From contig CM039211.1 in the NCBI GenBank assembly GCA_008360975.2, positions 18,138,943 to 18,202,942 of the forward strand: 64,000 bases of DNA, read 5' to 3'. Position numbers and translations under genes: made by a program. This stretch comes from Lichenostomus cassidix. Lineage: Eukaryota > Chordata > Aves > Passeriformes > Meliphagidae. The notes under the pieces are model-generated. The model saw only the letters and a program-made list of their open reading frames with translations, was not told the DNA's origin and searched no databases. Shown piece by piece: positions 24,561 to 35,281 of the stretch (position 1 is its first letter; every line of letters starts with the position of its first letter).

Positions 24561-27500
24561 GAACACAGCCTTCCTGAAACCAGGCCTAATTAGTGCTGCC
24601 GCTCACAGGATGGCTTGTATATACAAAGTCTGTCATGAATACATTACTAACCTGCTTTCAGAAGTGATGAACGCCCCTACCTTGTATGGATTTCAGAGGG
24701 AGTTGTGGGTGCTCAACATCTATAACTCTCAGGTGCTGTCTATATAATTTTAGTTAAATTTGCAACAGCTATACCTAACTGCCTTGCAGCATGAAAATTA
24801 TTAGATCATTACACTTCCTTATATTCATCACAGTAAAAGCAGATCTGCAGAGGGCATTAATTTACATACACTGGTAAAAATAGAGAAAGAAATGTACCAC
24901 ATATACTGTCATCCTGATTAGCAGAGGTCCACAGACTATATTGTTCTGCTAGATACTCAATTCTTATTTCTTCTATTGCTGTATAACATATATATAGTTC
25001 AAATCAATTAAAAAAGAATGTTTGGGCGAAATCAATAGTGTGTCAGCCACAGCAAGATTTAGCAGCCACAACAGAGCTGAAAGCATTACAGAATCTTAAG
25101 AGCTGATTCACACCTTACTCAAGTTTTATGTTGGAGTAACTTCACTGAAACATAAACTGGAGCAATAGAAAGCTCTAGTTTATATATAGTTTTATATAGT
25201 TTTTTTAAATGAAGACAACAGAATGAATGAGCCTGGCAAGAGACCTCCAGAAAGGACTTTATCCTCTGTGCTGTTACTGAAATCTGTTATCCCTCGAGGT
25301 AAGTGATCAGGCATTCATACCGATCCTTACATACTTAATTTTTGCATCTTCCTTAGGAGATATACAATCTTGTAACTAGCTTCAGAATTTTAAAATGAAA
25401 TTGTGCTGGAAAAAAATTTCTCAAGGCTTGGAGATGCCCACTACAATTTTGTCATCAACTGAGTATATCTCTCCCTCCCACAGAGTTCATCTCTCTCTGG
25501 TTGCAGCTAAAAGATTCTTGACAGAGAGGACTTCTCCCAGGCACTTGGATTCTTTCTGTCATGTCACACGCATTATCACTTATTTCACAGGTACAATAGT
25601 TCTGTCTTAGAATGTTGACGCTCAGACCTGCCCTTACCTTATGTGTAGAGTGCTAGGTGGTATAGTTTGCTGTGTTTTAAGGCACAATATGTTGTCATTT
25701 TTAGAAAATCCTTCTAGGGCTACATTTTTTCAAAGGGCTTTAAGGGATGAAAAATTGAGTTATGAACAGCTCTCTGTACACCTCTTTCTCTAATTATTTT
25801 AATTGCCTCTTCAATTACACACACAGAGGAGCAATTTTTCTGATTTAGTCCTGTATTTTAATTGTGGTTGAAATTCCTCCCATGGCTGAATTTTGAAAAT
25901 GATCTGGGGTTGAAATTAGATCTGCCCATATTGCGTGATATACTTGTACTACTCTCACAAGTAAGAAGCTTCTGCCTTCAGAAATTTTACTCATTTAACA
26001 AGCTGTGGTGCCTGCTTTTTTGGTTGAGAGAGTGTTTTGGAATTTTTTCCACCGAGTAAGACTCCCAGTGATATAGCTCAATACATAATGTGTGCAGCCA
26101 GCTAAGTATGGGAGTGCATGGGAGCTTTTTTGAAATATTCATCAACATGTCATTGTTTCAAAGTTTCTTCTACTAAGAGACGTATGTTACCAGATACCAA
26201 ATACAGAACTGTAATTTACGCTGTAGATGTTTTAGGTAACACAAGGATGCACAATTCTGTCAACATTTTGAGCAGCTTAATTGAACAACTCTGAACCACA
26301 ATGTTTATCAGCAAGCATGCCATTTTGGTAACTTTTTATTGTATAACCTAAAATGCTGAAGCAATGATGGTGATACAGGATTCTTCTTTGCTGGCTCTTA
26401 TGGGTCTCAGAGAGTTGTAAGTGATGCAGGACTTCTGCTAGAGCACTTCTCAAGAGAGATAAATATTAACACATACCTTTAATACATGAGTAAGCTCTCA
26501 AAGGTGAAGTGTCATCCCTCCAATGGCAGAGGCGTTGATGGACAAATACGGTAAGAGAACCAGTGACTCAGACACACTATCTTGTGTGATCTGCCTGAGT
26601 GTGCTGACTCCATTAAGGGAAAGAAAAACAGACCGCAGGAGTGCAGCTCACTAAAGCTGCACTGTCATCATTTTCAAAGTGACTAATGCCCTGGCAGAGC
26701 ACAGGCCAATCTGGATCTCTATTAAGTTTTCACAGAAGAGATTATAATCTTTATTTATACCCAATTTACACTTCTGAAATTCTGATGTGTTCTTAGCTGC
26801 TCCTGCTTGAGAGTAAGCAAAATCAGAATCAGGTGTGGAGAGTGCAGCTGCACCAATCTCTTTTGGGCAATAAGGAGGTTGATCAAGAGGCAGTGATGTG
26901 AATCCTGGTGTGGATGCTCCACTAAGTGCCCTTAAAATTTTTAAATTATTTGTGTCTATCCTGAAGCAGTGCTATTCTCAGGCCTCTAAGCTACCTACAG
27001 CTGGGCTAAGAGCTAGAATCAAGACACCTGGGAGTCGCTTTAATTATTTGTATATTACTTTGGTGGGAAGACTGTCACAGAGATACATGTGGATCTGCTT
27101 TCTGTGCTGCCCACTGCCCACCAGCCATTAAAACATGCACTTCTTATAGCACTTTGAGGAAAATGCAAATACAAGCTGACTTGATTTACACAGCTCTGAA
27201 AAGTGAAGTTAAAGATATGGGCCAGATTCTTAGCTCCCACAGAGGTTCTCTGATTTATAACAGTCAAAGAACTGGACATAAAAACACGTACATGTGGATA
27301 CCTGAGCTTCTTACTGGAATATACCCACACACGTAAGTCTCAGCAAGTTTCTAATTGCATCTGTAATTCCAAATGTCTGATTATACACTCAGATTGCAAT
27401 TTGAGAATCTTCCTGTTGGAGTTTAGTTAACTAAGTCACCCATTCAAGCAAAAAGAAACAGTATCATGTAATTTATCTAACTAAATGACAAATCTTAATT

Positions 27501-27986
27501 TCTGAATATTTGAAGTGAGCTGTTTCTGAATGGGCTGTAGATTAAAAAATGATTCATGGAACACATCAGCAAATATATTTGCCTGCTTTTGAGAACATAA
27601 CTCCTGATATACAACATCTGAGCAGAAAAGAAGGAACATTATCAAAATAGCTAGAAGTTTTTTAGTCATTCATTGTCATCTGCCAAATACATGCTTGTAG
27701 AAGACTTAAAAGAATGTACCCACTAGAGGTCAAAAGAGCTTTAGAGCCACATTTTAAAATTGTTTTAAACTTCTAAAGAACACGCAGGTAAGAGGCCTTG
27801 CCCTGTTTTCAAAAATGTTTATGTTCCTGCTTTCTATAGAAGTTGGAGGCTTCTGAGTGCTGAAGCTGTCCTGGGATTTTTATATGCTCTGTTTACCAAT
27901 TAGTGAATGGGTTACTGAGGCACTTGTGCTCTCCCAGGTACTCTTGTAGGCATTTTATTATGATGGTAAGTCTTGATTTGTTTATT
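24561..27986. other. Unique non-coding sequence, nothing recognised
   Basis: AT-rich DNA. Near 25,180-25,205 there is a short repetition of tttatatagtt-like strings. Frames are 91 codons or fewer with no recognised domain. No mobile element was recognised. Confidence 0.55.
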
Positions 27987-28190
27987 TATAGCAATATATA
28001 TATTGCTATATATATATAAAACAAAATAAATACAGTCTTTATTTAAAAGACTGTATTAATTAAAATAATTAAATATTTTATTTTATAAAATATTTTATAA
28101 AATAAATAAAATAAAATAAAATAATAAAAATAAAAATAAAATAAAAGACTGTATTTAATTAAAAGATTGTATTAAAAAAAAAACACACAA
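27987..28190. repeat. AT island with nested palindromes
   Basis: This roughly 200-nt stretch is almost free of G and C. It opens with a perfect 24-bp palindrome (27,987-28,010, tatagcaatata and its complement). An inverted repeat with 12-nt arms follows: aatacagtcttt (28,029-28,040), a 5-nt loop, and aaagactgtatt (28,046-28,057). The second arm recurs at 28,144-28,155, and again with one change at 28,162-28,173. Between them are ATAAAA/AATAAA-type A-rich units. Such sequence can extrude cruciforms and is prone to slippage. Confidence 0.9.
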
Positions 28191-29166
28191 AAATTACTGT
28201 TTGTGTATTTGAGATCAGGTTGTAGTTTCTGAAACAATGTCTTTGACATTTCTGAAAACTTCACCTCATGGCCAGGATTTTCAAAATAGCTCAACATTCC
28301 CAAAATCTTTTACTTATCACATTAAATACTGAGCTCTTTTGAAAACACAGACAGAGGTACCGTGCAGGAACTGTATTTAGCACTGAATTCTCTTGAAAAA
28401 TTCAGCTTTCATTTTCATTTCTGGCTTTTCTGAGAATGTTTGCCCTACTAGGGAAGTTGAGTTCCTGCAAACTGAATCATGTAAAGGCTTGTGTCTTAAA
28501 ATTAATGGGAGACATCATGGCAATCTTCCTTCTGGCTAAGAAAAATGTAATCTTTCTAATGTCATGAGGTCATAATGTTCATGACACAATGAACTGTATG
28601 TGTGTGGCTATGCTAGTCTAAGAGTGGTGGATGTTGGTCTTATCACTTTCTAATTGTTTAGTTATTTGTGTAATTGAACCAAAGAGCATCTTCTGTTTAA
28701 TCTGAAGGCCCATTGTTGTGGAGTTACTCAGTAGTTTTTACATGGATCTCAATAGGATGACTCACATACTAAGTTACTCCCAGATGTTGTAGCATAAGAC
28801 ATGAGAAGAATTGTACCTAGGGGGATTATCTCGTTAATTGTGGTCTGTATCAGATATAAACCCCACCTTCTGCAAACTACAGATTGCATGGAATTTGCAC
28901 AGAATTAAACTAATCCCAAGAAAACTCACAATTATTTCATAGGGCTTGCAGATATGACAGCTCCTGTTTGGTTAAAGAGTAAGGGCAACTGCATCTCAGA
29001 GTTTCATTTAAGTTGAGTGATATGCTGTTGGACTTGTTTTCCACACTACCTTCTTTTTCCTTCTGAACCTTTTCAGAAAGTTTTGCAATAAATTTTTACA
29101 GTCACAAGATTTCCAGCACATGAGGGAGGGAAGAAGAAAGATTCAGGCATGGTGAGAGAGATTCCC
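28191..29166. other. Unique non-coding sequence, nothing recognised
   Basis: No open frame of note, and no repeat family or RNA gene recognised. Confidence 0.55.
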
Positions 29167-29182
29167 ATATATATATATATAT
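29167..29182. repeat. Short (AT)8 dinucleotide repeat
   Basis: A run of eight AT units. It is simple sequence and probably polymorphic. Confidence 0.9.
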
Positions 29183-32100
29183 TTATACCTAAAGGCTAAT
29201 CTGAATTTCCAGCCACTTTAAAATGAAATAAAAATAATTTTCAAATAAATTAAACTTCTAATTAATGGTTGCAGAAGAAAACTAGACAGAGTGAAAAACA
29301 GTCACATCTAACCAGGACTTAAACAGATAATGTCTGCTGGGTGTATTTTCTGCTACTCTTTCCAGCTCCATGGAGTTAATAGTTGTGGCATGTTTCACAC
29401 ACAAAAAAGTGAACAATTCACAGATGCAAAACCAGGGTGCCTAATCAATGTCTCAATCTTCACCCTGCTCGCTGGGGCTCAAAGGATGTCCTTGACTGTC
29501 CCTGCAGCTGTGGGGGTTTCTGCAGCTTCTGCCTTGTGCTCCAGCTGCAGCAGGGGCTTTGGGCTGGGCTGTGCAACAAGCAGAGCAGTTTACAGTTCGT
29601 GAGTGGTGGAATAAGTCTGCCTTGCCAAGAAGGCTGTTTTTGTCTGAGGCTGCCAAAGGATACTACTGGCTGAAGAGTCACTCTCTCTGAGCCAGAGGCA
29701 AATATTCACTTGAACAATGAAATAAACAAATGACTATAAAATGTATTGTCTGTTATATTGGAATATCTTGTAACATTTCACAGTCTAATTTGCTTTTGCA
29801 TACCAGTGACGTATGGGATATTAGCTCACATTCATGTCATTTCATGAGGAACAGAACTACAGTGCTACAGAAAGGAAAACTGGGGAGAAAAAAAGGCATG
29901 TTTTAAGCTGATGAAATGATGAAATCTCTGTGTCCCATTACATTATATGTCTTAGTACATAATCTGTCTTTAATTTTCTTTTTTCAAATGGAAATAAGTA
30001 TTATTAATATTGGTATTCCATAAAATAAAATATAGCCTAAATAATACAGAATTACCAGCTCTAGAACAAACTGGTGACAATCAAACCAGTGATCCACTCC
30101 ACAGCAAAATATTCTGGTGTTTGTTAGGGTATGTCTGAAGAAAGCCCCTGATGTCTAAGTACTGTGGATTTTGATTCAAGGCAAAAATTTACAGCAAAAC
30201 ACATTTTTACATTGTCAAAGAGATGTCATGCTAACATGATCCCCTGAATACTTACAAAATCCAGCACTACAATTTTAGGATGAAATACTTAAAGAAGAAA
30301 GAAATGCAGAAATACAAACAGAGCAAGATGAAAACATTTTTCCACTTGAGTTTTGCACTTTGGCCTCTTTAGAATGCAAGCATGTAAAGGGCGTGTTGTC
30401 TCATGCATGACTGCTGAATGTTCCAGTGAGAAACACTATGGACCTCAAGCTACATTAAATTACTCCTAAACTCTGGTAAGAGGTGCTCCTTATACGCACT
30501 ACCTAAAATGTAAAGTGCAGTTCCTTCCAACAAAAACTGTCTTTTTGGTAAGCATTTGTGCAGAGGACAGCACGTAATTTATGAGTGGGCCCTCAGGCTC
30601 AATAATTTGCAGGGCAACATCAGTAATAGTCAGAAGTGCTTTCTAGGCCAAAGGAGATACAGAAGTGAAATTTCTCTTTTGCTGGTGGAAACTGCTGGAC
30701 ACGTTATAGTCTAACAAAAGGAACAGGCAATTATAAATAATATGTTTGAAATCAGAAAAGAGGCATCATAAACTTGAGTAGGATTAACAATGCTGGCTAA
30801 CCAGCTTGAAAATGTCACTAGCAGAGATTCTGATATGTTGGAGCTGAATGAGTGGAAACAATAGAGGAAAGCAAGGTATAAAATGTTTTCAGAAACTGAG
30901 GTTCTACACTGGAAGTTAAAATAGTAAAATCTTAGTTTCTTGCCTCAGCTTCTTACTTTATAAAATGGAAATAATGGGACTTGCTCTCACCTCATAGGCA
31001 GTGCTTGGAAGCTGTTTTCAAGATGAAAAAGTGGTAATATTGTGTAATTGGTGAGGATGATGATGATGATTGGTAGTAGTTTCACTAGGTATTATTATCT
31101 AGCTTAAAAAAAATTAAAAAGGGAGTCTTTCCATGAGCTGTGATTTTCAAAAGCCTGAAATCTTTACATTAATAAAGCAAAGTAAATGGAATCAGTTTGA
31201 ATGAATAGTATTTAGATATGAATAATTCTACCTGCATAAAAATCCTCAGTTCCAAAATTAAATCCTTGTGCAAGAAAAAAGCTTCAGGTACATGTATTAT
31301 GAGAAGCAGGAGTTAGCTGGAAAGCCAAGTGCTCTTGCCTTCATGTGTTGAAATCTGCTTCCCACCTGAGCCAAGCCACAGTTAAACAAAACAAAAAGCA
31401 TATGTTGGCTTTTACTGGGGTGCAGCTCATTAAAAACCCTTACCCAGCTCTGCAGCCCTTGGTGCCCAGAAGCCTTTAAAGTTCTCCTGATTGCAGGGAA
31501 GCCTGGTTTGCTGTGTGCTGTCCCAGTGTGCTGACTGGCATGAATATCACCTTTGGTCCAGTGAATACCCTGTGCTTTTTTAACACCTGAATTCAGTGTT
31601 GCAACCCTGGAACAGCTCTGATGCAAAATAATTCGACAAGAGCAACTGGAGCAAATGGTTCCAACAGTTCAGGTGGGAATAGAATTTCCCCTCCCCCTGC
31701 TTCATATCTTGAAGTTTTGCCTCTGGATCTTTTCTTATTCTATGATATCTCACACAGAGATATGAAAGCTTCTAGGTTTGAGCAGAAAAACTTAACCAGA
31801 AGTAATTACAGAAGTTAAGTAACTAATTACATGAGAAAAACCTGGAGATTTGTTTGTTTTCTGAGGTCAGGGCTCACCATTTTTATTTTGTTTCTGTTGT
31901 GTTTTGTTGGGTTTTTTTTCCACAGTGAAGGAGAGAAAACCAGGATTGAATTTAATTATTCAGTGACCCCAGGTGGCCTACACTTCTCCATGCCTGTTAG
32001 CCACTGAATGCTATCAGAGCTGCTTAGCTGAAAGCTGCCTTTTGCATGTTGATGGGCATTGCAAATCCTCCTGCAGAGTTGTCTTTCATGTCAAGACAAT

Positions 32101-32206
32101 ATCAAGCACAGCAAAACATCACCATATGTCTTTCTCTCCTCTTCTCCCAGTGTTTTGCAGGTTGTATTCTCTTTCGCTGCCACTCGACAAATTTGCTTCC
32201 CTGGTG
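29183..32206. other. Unique non-coding sequence with one GC-richer patch
   Basis: At 29,450-29,680 the composition becomes GC-richer, and four short overlapping frames appear on both strands. The plus-strand one is cysteine-rich but matches no domain I recognise. A 65-codon plus frame at 31,621-31,818 starts with an Asn/Ser/Gly-rich string and is not supported either. No mobile elements were recognised. Confidence 0.5.
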
Positions 32207-32267
32207 ATGAGTGTGTGTGTGTTTGTGTGTTCACAATGTCATATTCCAAGGGGGTGGGGAGGGGGAG
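32207..32267 (+). repeat. Short (GT)n followed by a G-rich run
   Basis: A GT-rich stretch (about 32,208-32,230) is followed at about 32,250-32,265 by three close G runs of five, four and five bases separated by single T and A. The G runs could form a two-layer quadruplex on the plus strand, which is inference. The surrounding 162-codon plus frame (31,973-32,461), the longest in the window, reads straight through both simple repeats, which argues against coding. Confidence 0.6.
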
Positions 32268-33819
32268 AAGCACAGAGCCTTTGCACAAGATCCTCTTTTT
32301 TAGCTAAAAAGAATAGCCACATCTGCTACTTTGTCCACAGATTGTCTACTCTAATTGTCAATTGCAGTTTTGATTTAATAATATTTACATCCTTAGATAC
32401 AGAAATCCTTCTTTCAGAGAAGATGACTGACTATTTCCCACCTTTTTTCCCTCCTGATTAGCAATTGTCAGAGCATTCTTGTTTCTTGCCAACAAGAATT
32501 AATCATGCCACAAAGCCTGATTCTCTGGGGGAAGTAAGTTCCTAAAAGCACCAAGGAAAAGATGTAGAGAAACAACCTTGGATCACTTTAGAGTCCTATT
32601 ATTAACCTGATCTAATTCTGGACACGAAAATTTTCTACAAAGTCTAATTTAGTGTTACTACCAAAATTACAGATTAGAAGGAGGTGAAAAGAAATCCCAC
32701 TTGGGAGCCTTTAAATGCTTGCATTGAAGTTGTGCTGAATTTTTCATTTCTGTCAATTTGTCTGAAAATTTAAATAATTTTGCCTTTTCTAATATTGGTT
32801 GCCACATAAGATGCAGAATCTGGCGGTTTATGGCCTCAACCCATGCTGTCTTTAACAGAAAGGTAGTGAAGATGAAATTAAGGGAAAGAGATAAACGCCA
32901 AAATCCTATGATGGCACGTCTTTTAATTATCACATCTGCTGCAAAGCTCCTGAAAAATAGCTTTGGAAGCTTGCCATGCTGCAAACAACTCACACAATGA
33001 AGGGGAGCAGCACGGTAAAGGACAATTGATAATGAGATTTTTAAATGGACTTTTAACCTTGTAGTAGGAGGTCGTGCCATTCTATCTTTTGTTGTGGCTC
33101 CTTTTTATTTTTTATCTGAAAGAATATTTTCCCCTTTCATGATGCACTTGGATGTCATACTTGGAAATGTGGCACTGCAACAAATTCATCAGTGGAAAGA
33201 AGAGTGGTGGAAAGATGTAAGGACTAAAGAGGGAATTAATTCTTGGAGTTGCTGCCTTGAGAAAGCATCAGCTACTACTACTGGTGGCCTTTGTCTTTTC
33301 ATTAATCTTCCTGGGACTTATAAACTCATTTTAAGGTTTGTTAGTGTAAGGCACTAATAGAGTTGTTGCATTCTGGGAGAAATTTTGCCTTTTCTTATAT
33401 GATGGTCAAGATGTGACTTGCTGCTAGTAGCACTATTTTGTGACTTAGGAACCTGCAATATAGTTATATGCTGAAAAGCTTAGTTGAAACAAACTGAATG
33501 CAACCTTGAAGGAAATTTGTGATCACAGCCCTTGATCTTCAGATTAATTGATTGTGGGGAAGCATGTATATTTGCACATAATTGCATGTTCAAAGCATCA
33601 TTGCAAAGAATCTTTGTTCACAAATGACTCATCAGTGCTTTGGCCTCATGCTTGTAATTCCTTTCAAAGGCAAAAGATTGACAAGAGAGTAAAAATAATA
33701 ATTCACTCCAGTAAAAGTAATTATTCACTCCCCCAAGATAATCAGTTGTTTTCAGCAAGTTGTTCTATATAGAACCTTTATTTTGTCTTTTCCACTGCCA
33801 CCATTTGGATACCATTTTG
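32268..33819. other. Unique non-coding sequence, possibly conserved around 32,740-33,080
   Basis: The 137-codon minus frame (32,667-33,080) and the 80-codon plus frame (32,758-33,000) overlap and lack recognisable domains. The stretch 32,740-33,080 is high-complexity and free of recognisable repeats, as conserved non-coding elements often are, but conservation cannot be judged here. Confidence 0.45.
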
Positions 33820-34470
33820 CATAGAATCATAGAATAGTTTGGGTTGGAAGGGCCTCCAAAGGTTATCTAATTCCTGCCCTTAGCTTTGGATGGGGATGCC
33901 TTCTGGAAGGCTAGATCACTCAGAGCACCATTCAGCCTGGCCTTAAATACTTCCAGGGATAGTCACAAATTATCAGAAAAACCTTCCAGTGCTTCACCAT
34001 GCTCACAGTAAAGGACCTTTAGCTTTTATCTTCTAAGCCTACCCTCTTTCATTTTAAAGCCATTTCCCCTTGTTCTGTCACTCCATGGCCTTGTAAAAAG
34101 TCCCACTCCAGCTTTCTTGTAGCCCCTTTGGGTACTGAAAGGCTTCTCTAAGTTCTCTTGCTGGAGCTTTGTCCTCTCCACGCTGAACAGCCACAGGAGA
34201 GGTGTTCCAACCCTGCCTCCTGCAGACTTGCTCCAGCAGGTCCATGTCCTTCTTATGCTGGGTGCCCCAGAGCTGGATACAGTGCTCCAGATGGAGTCTC
34301 ACAAGAATGGAATAGAAGGGGAGAATCACCTCGCTTGCCCAGCTGGGCACTGTTCTGAGGCAGCCCAGGATGCAGCTGGCTTTCTGGGCTGTGAGCACAC
34401 AACTGCCAACGCATGTTAAACTTCTCATCACCCAGGCTGTCGTGCAGGACAGTGTGAAGTGCAGTCAAGC
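33820..34470 (-). mobile_element. CR1 LINE, 5'-truncated
   Basis: CR1 is the dominant non-LTR retrotransposon of bird genomes. Reading the minus strand, the element ends at 33,820 in the CR1 terminal motif attctatgattctatg, preceded by cccttccaaccc. Upstream is the CR1 3' untranslated pattern: gaagcactgg, ccctggaagtatttaaggcc, and aggctgaatggtgctctgag. Before that lies a remnant of the ORF2 reverse-transcriptase C-terminus. The intact family is about 4.5 kb, so only the last 650 bp or so is present. Such 5' truncation is usual for CR1 because reverse transcription initiates at the 3' end and often aborts. Mismatches and indels are numerous, indicating an old, inactive copy. The 5' boundary is approximate. 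Confidence 0.92.
34078..34431 (-). pseudogene. CR1 ORF2 C-terminal remnant
   Basis: A 117-codon open frame inside the truncated CR1. Residues about 18-28 (AQKASCILGCL) and 32-53 (containing SEVILPFYS, LVRLHLEHC and IQLWG) resemble the conserved stretch near the end of CR1-type reverse transcriptase, after the catalytic palm. The following KKDMDLLEQV also fits the family. From about residue 72 on, the frame departs from the expected pattern, consistent with indels. The catalytic core and the endonuclease domain are absent, so no activity is possible. The first Met is an accident of truncation. Confidence 0.85.
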
Positions 34471-35243
34471 AATGTAGGGGTTAATTCATAGCTCCATCTA
34501 ATAGGGCCAAAGTTGTAAAATAAAATCAGAAAGTTCCACAGCTGTTGGTGCAGGAAGACTCTTTTCTGCTGTAATTGTTTATGCAACCTTTCAGCCCCCC
34601 CCTCTTCTTCAGCTTTTAATGGAAAATCCTAAAAGCTAATTTTTGAAGCTAGAGTCTTGGCAGAAAGACAGCAGAAAATGTTGCCCCATTCCCATCAAGT
34701 GGTTTCTTAGGAAACAGCTATAGGAGTACTTTGAGCTCAAGAAATGACTGAACTTACAACATTAAATTGGAAAGCAAAAATCCTGGGATGAAGTAAAGAC
34801 AACTCTCTTGTTTGTTTGCTGGAAACACTGAACACCTACCAGATAATGATGATGAATTTATGCTGCTAGACTACAGAGGAGAGGTGAAAACATGGTCAAC
34901 TTATCAATGGGACAGGAGATCTTCTGCTTGTCAGACGGACATCTTGTCTTAATTCTGAGGGTGGAACTGTAGAAAATTTTCAGAAAATGCTCTCTTGTCT
35001 TCTTTTTCTTTCCTTCCCCACAAGAGAGTCTTGTAATCACACAGTGACATAACTGCTCCTAGGTGAATTAGCAACGGCGCAGCACTAGGAAGGTGCTTGA
35101 AGTTATTTGCTGACAGGAGTGCTCTGGTGCCCAAATCTCAGCTCCTGTTCCAACATTAATTACTGCAATGTTCTTTCTAATGGGCCCAAAATAATGAGAA
35201 AGAAATGAGGAGTAGAAGTGAGGCTGTGATTGGTTTTGGAAAC

Positions 35244-35244
<1 letters not shown>
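34471..35244. other. Unique non-coding sequence, nothing recognised
   Basis: No open frame above about 61 codons and no recognised repeat or RNA gene between the CR1 and the ATC repeat. Confidence 0.55.

Positions 35245-35280
<36 letters not shown>
35245..35280 (+). repeat. (ATC)12 trinucleotide microsatellite
   Basis: Twelve uninterrupted ATC units (36 nt). A pure run of this length is expected to be length-variable between individuals. Confidence 0.97.

Positions 35281-35281
<1 letters not shown>

Noticed and set aside
29330..29673. Cysteine-rich small protein on plus
   Set aside because: The composition follows a GC-richer patch with four competing overlapping frames, and the cysteine spacing matches no family I recognise.
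31973..32461. 162-codon plus frame, the longest in the window
   Set aside because: It reads through a GT repeat and a G-rich run, has no recognisable domain, and shifted frames over the same stretch are also open.
34158..34419. Plus-strand frames of 63 to 66 codons across 34,158-34,419
   Set aside because: They are antisense shadows of the CR1 ORF2 remnant.
35221..35280. CRISPR-like regular repetition
   Set aside because: It is a contiguous trinucleotide repeat with no spacers, in a vertebrate context.
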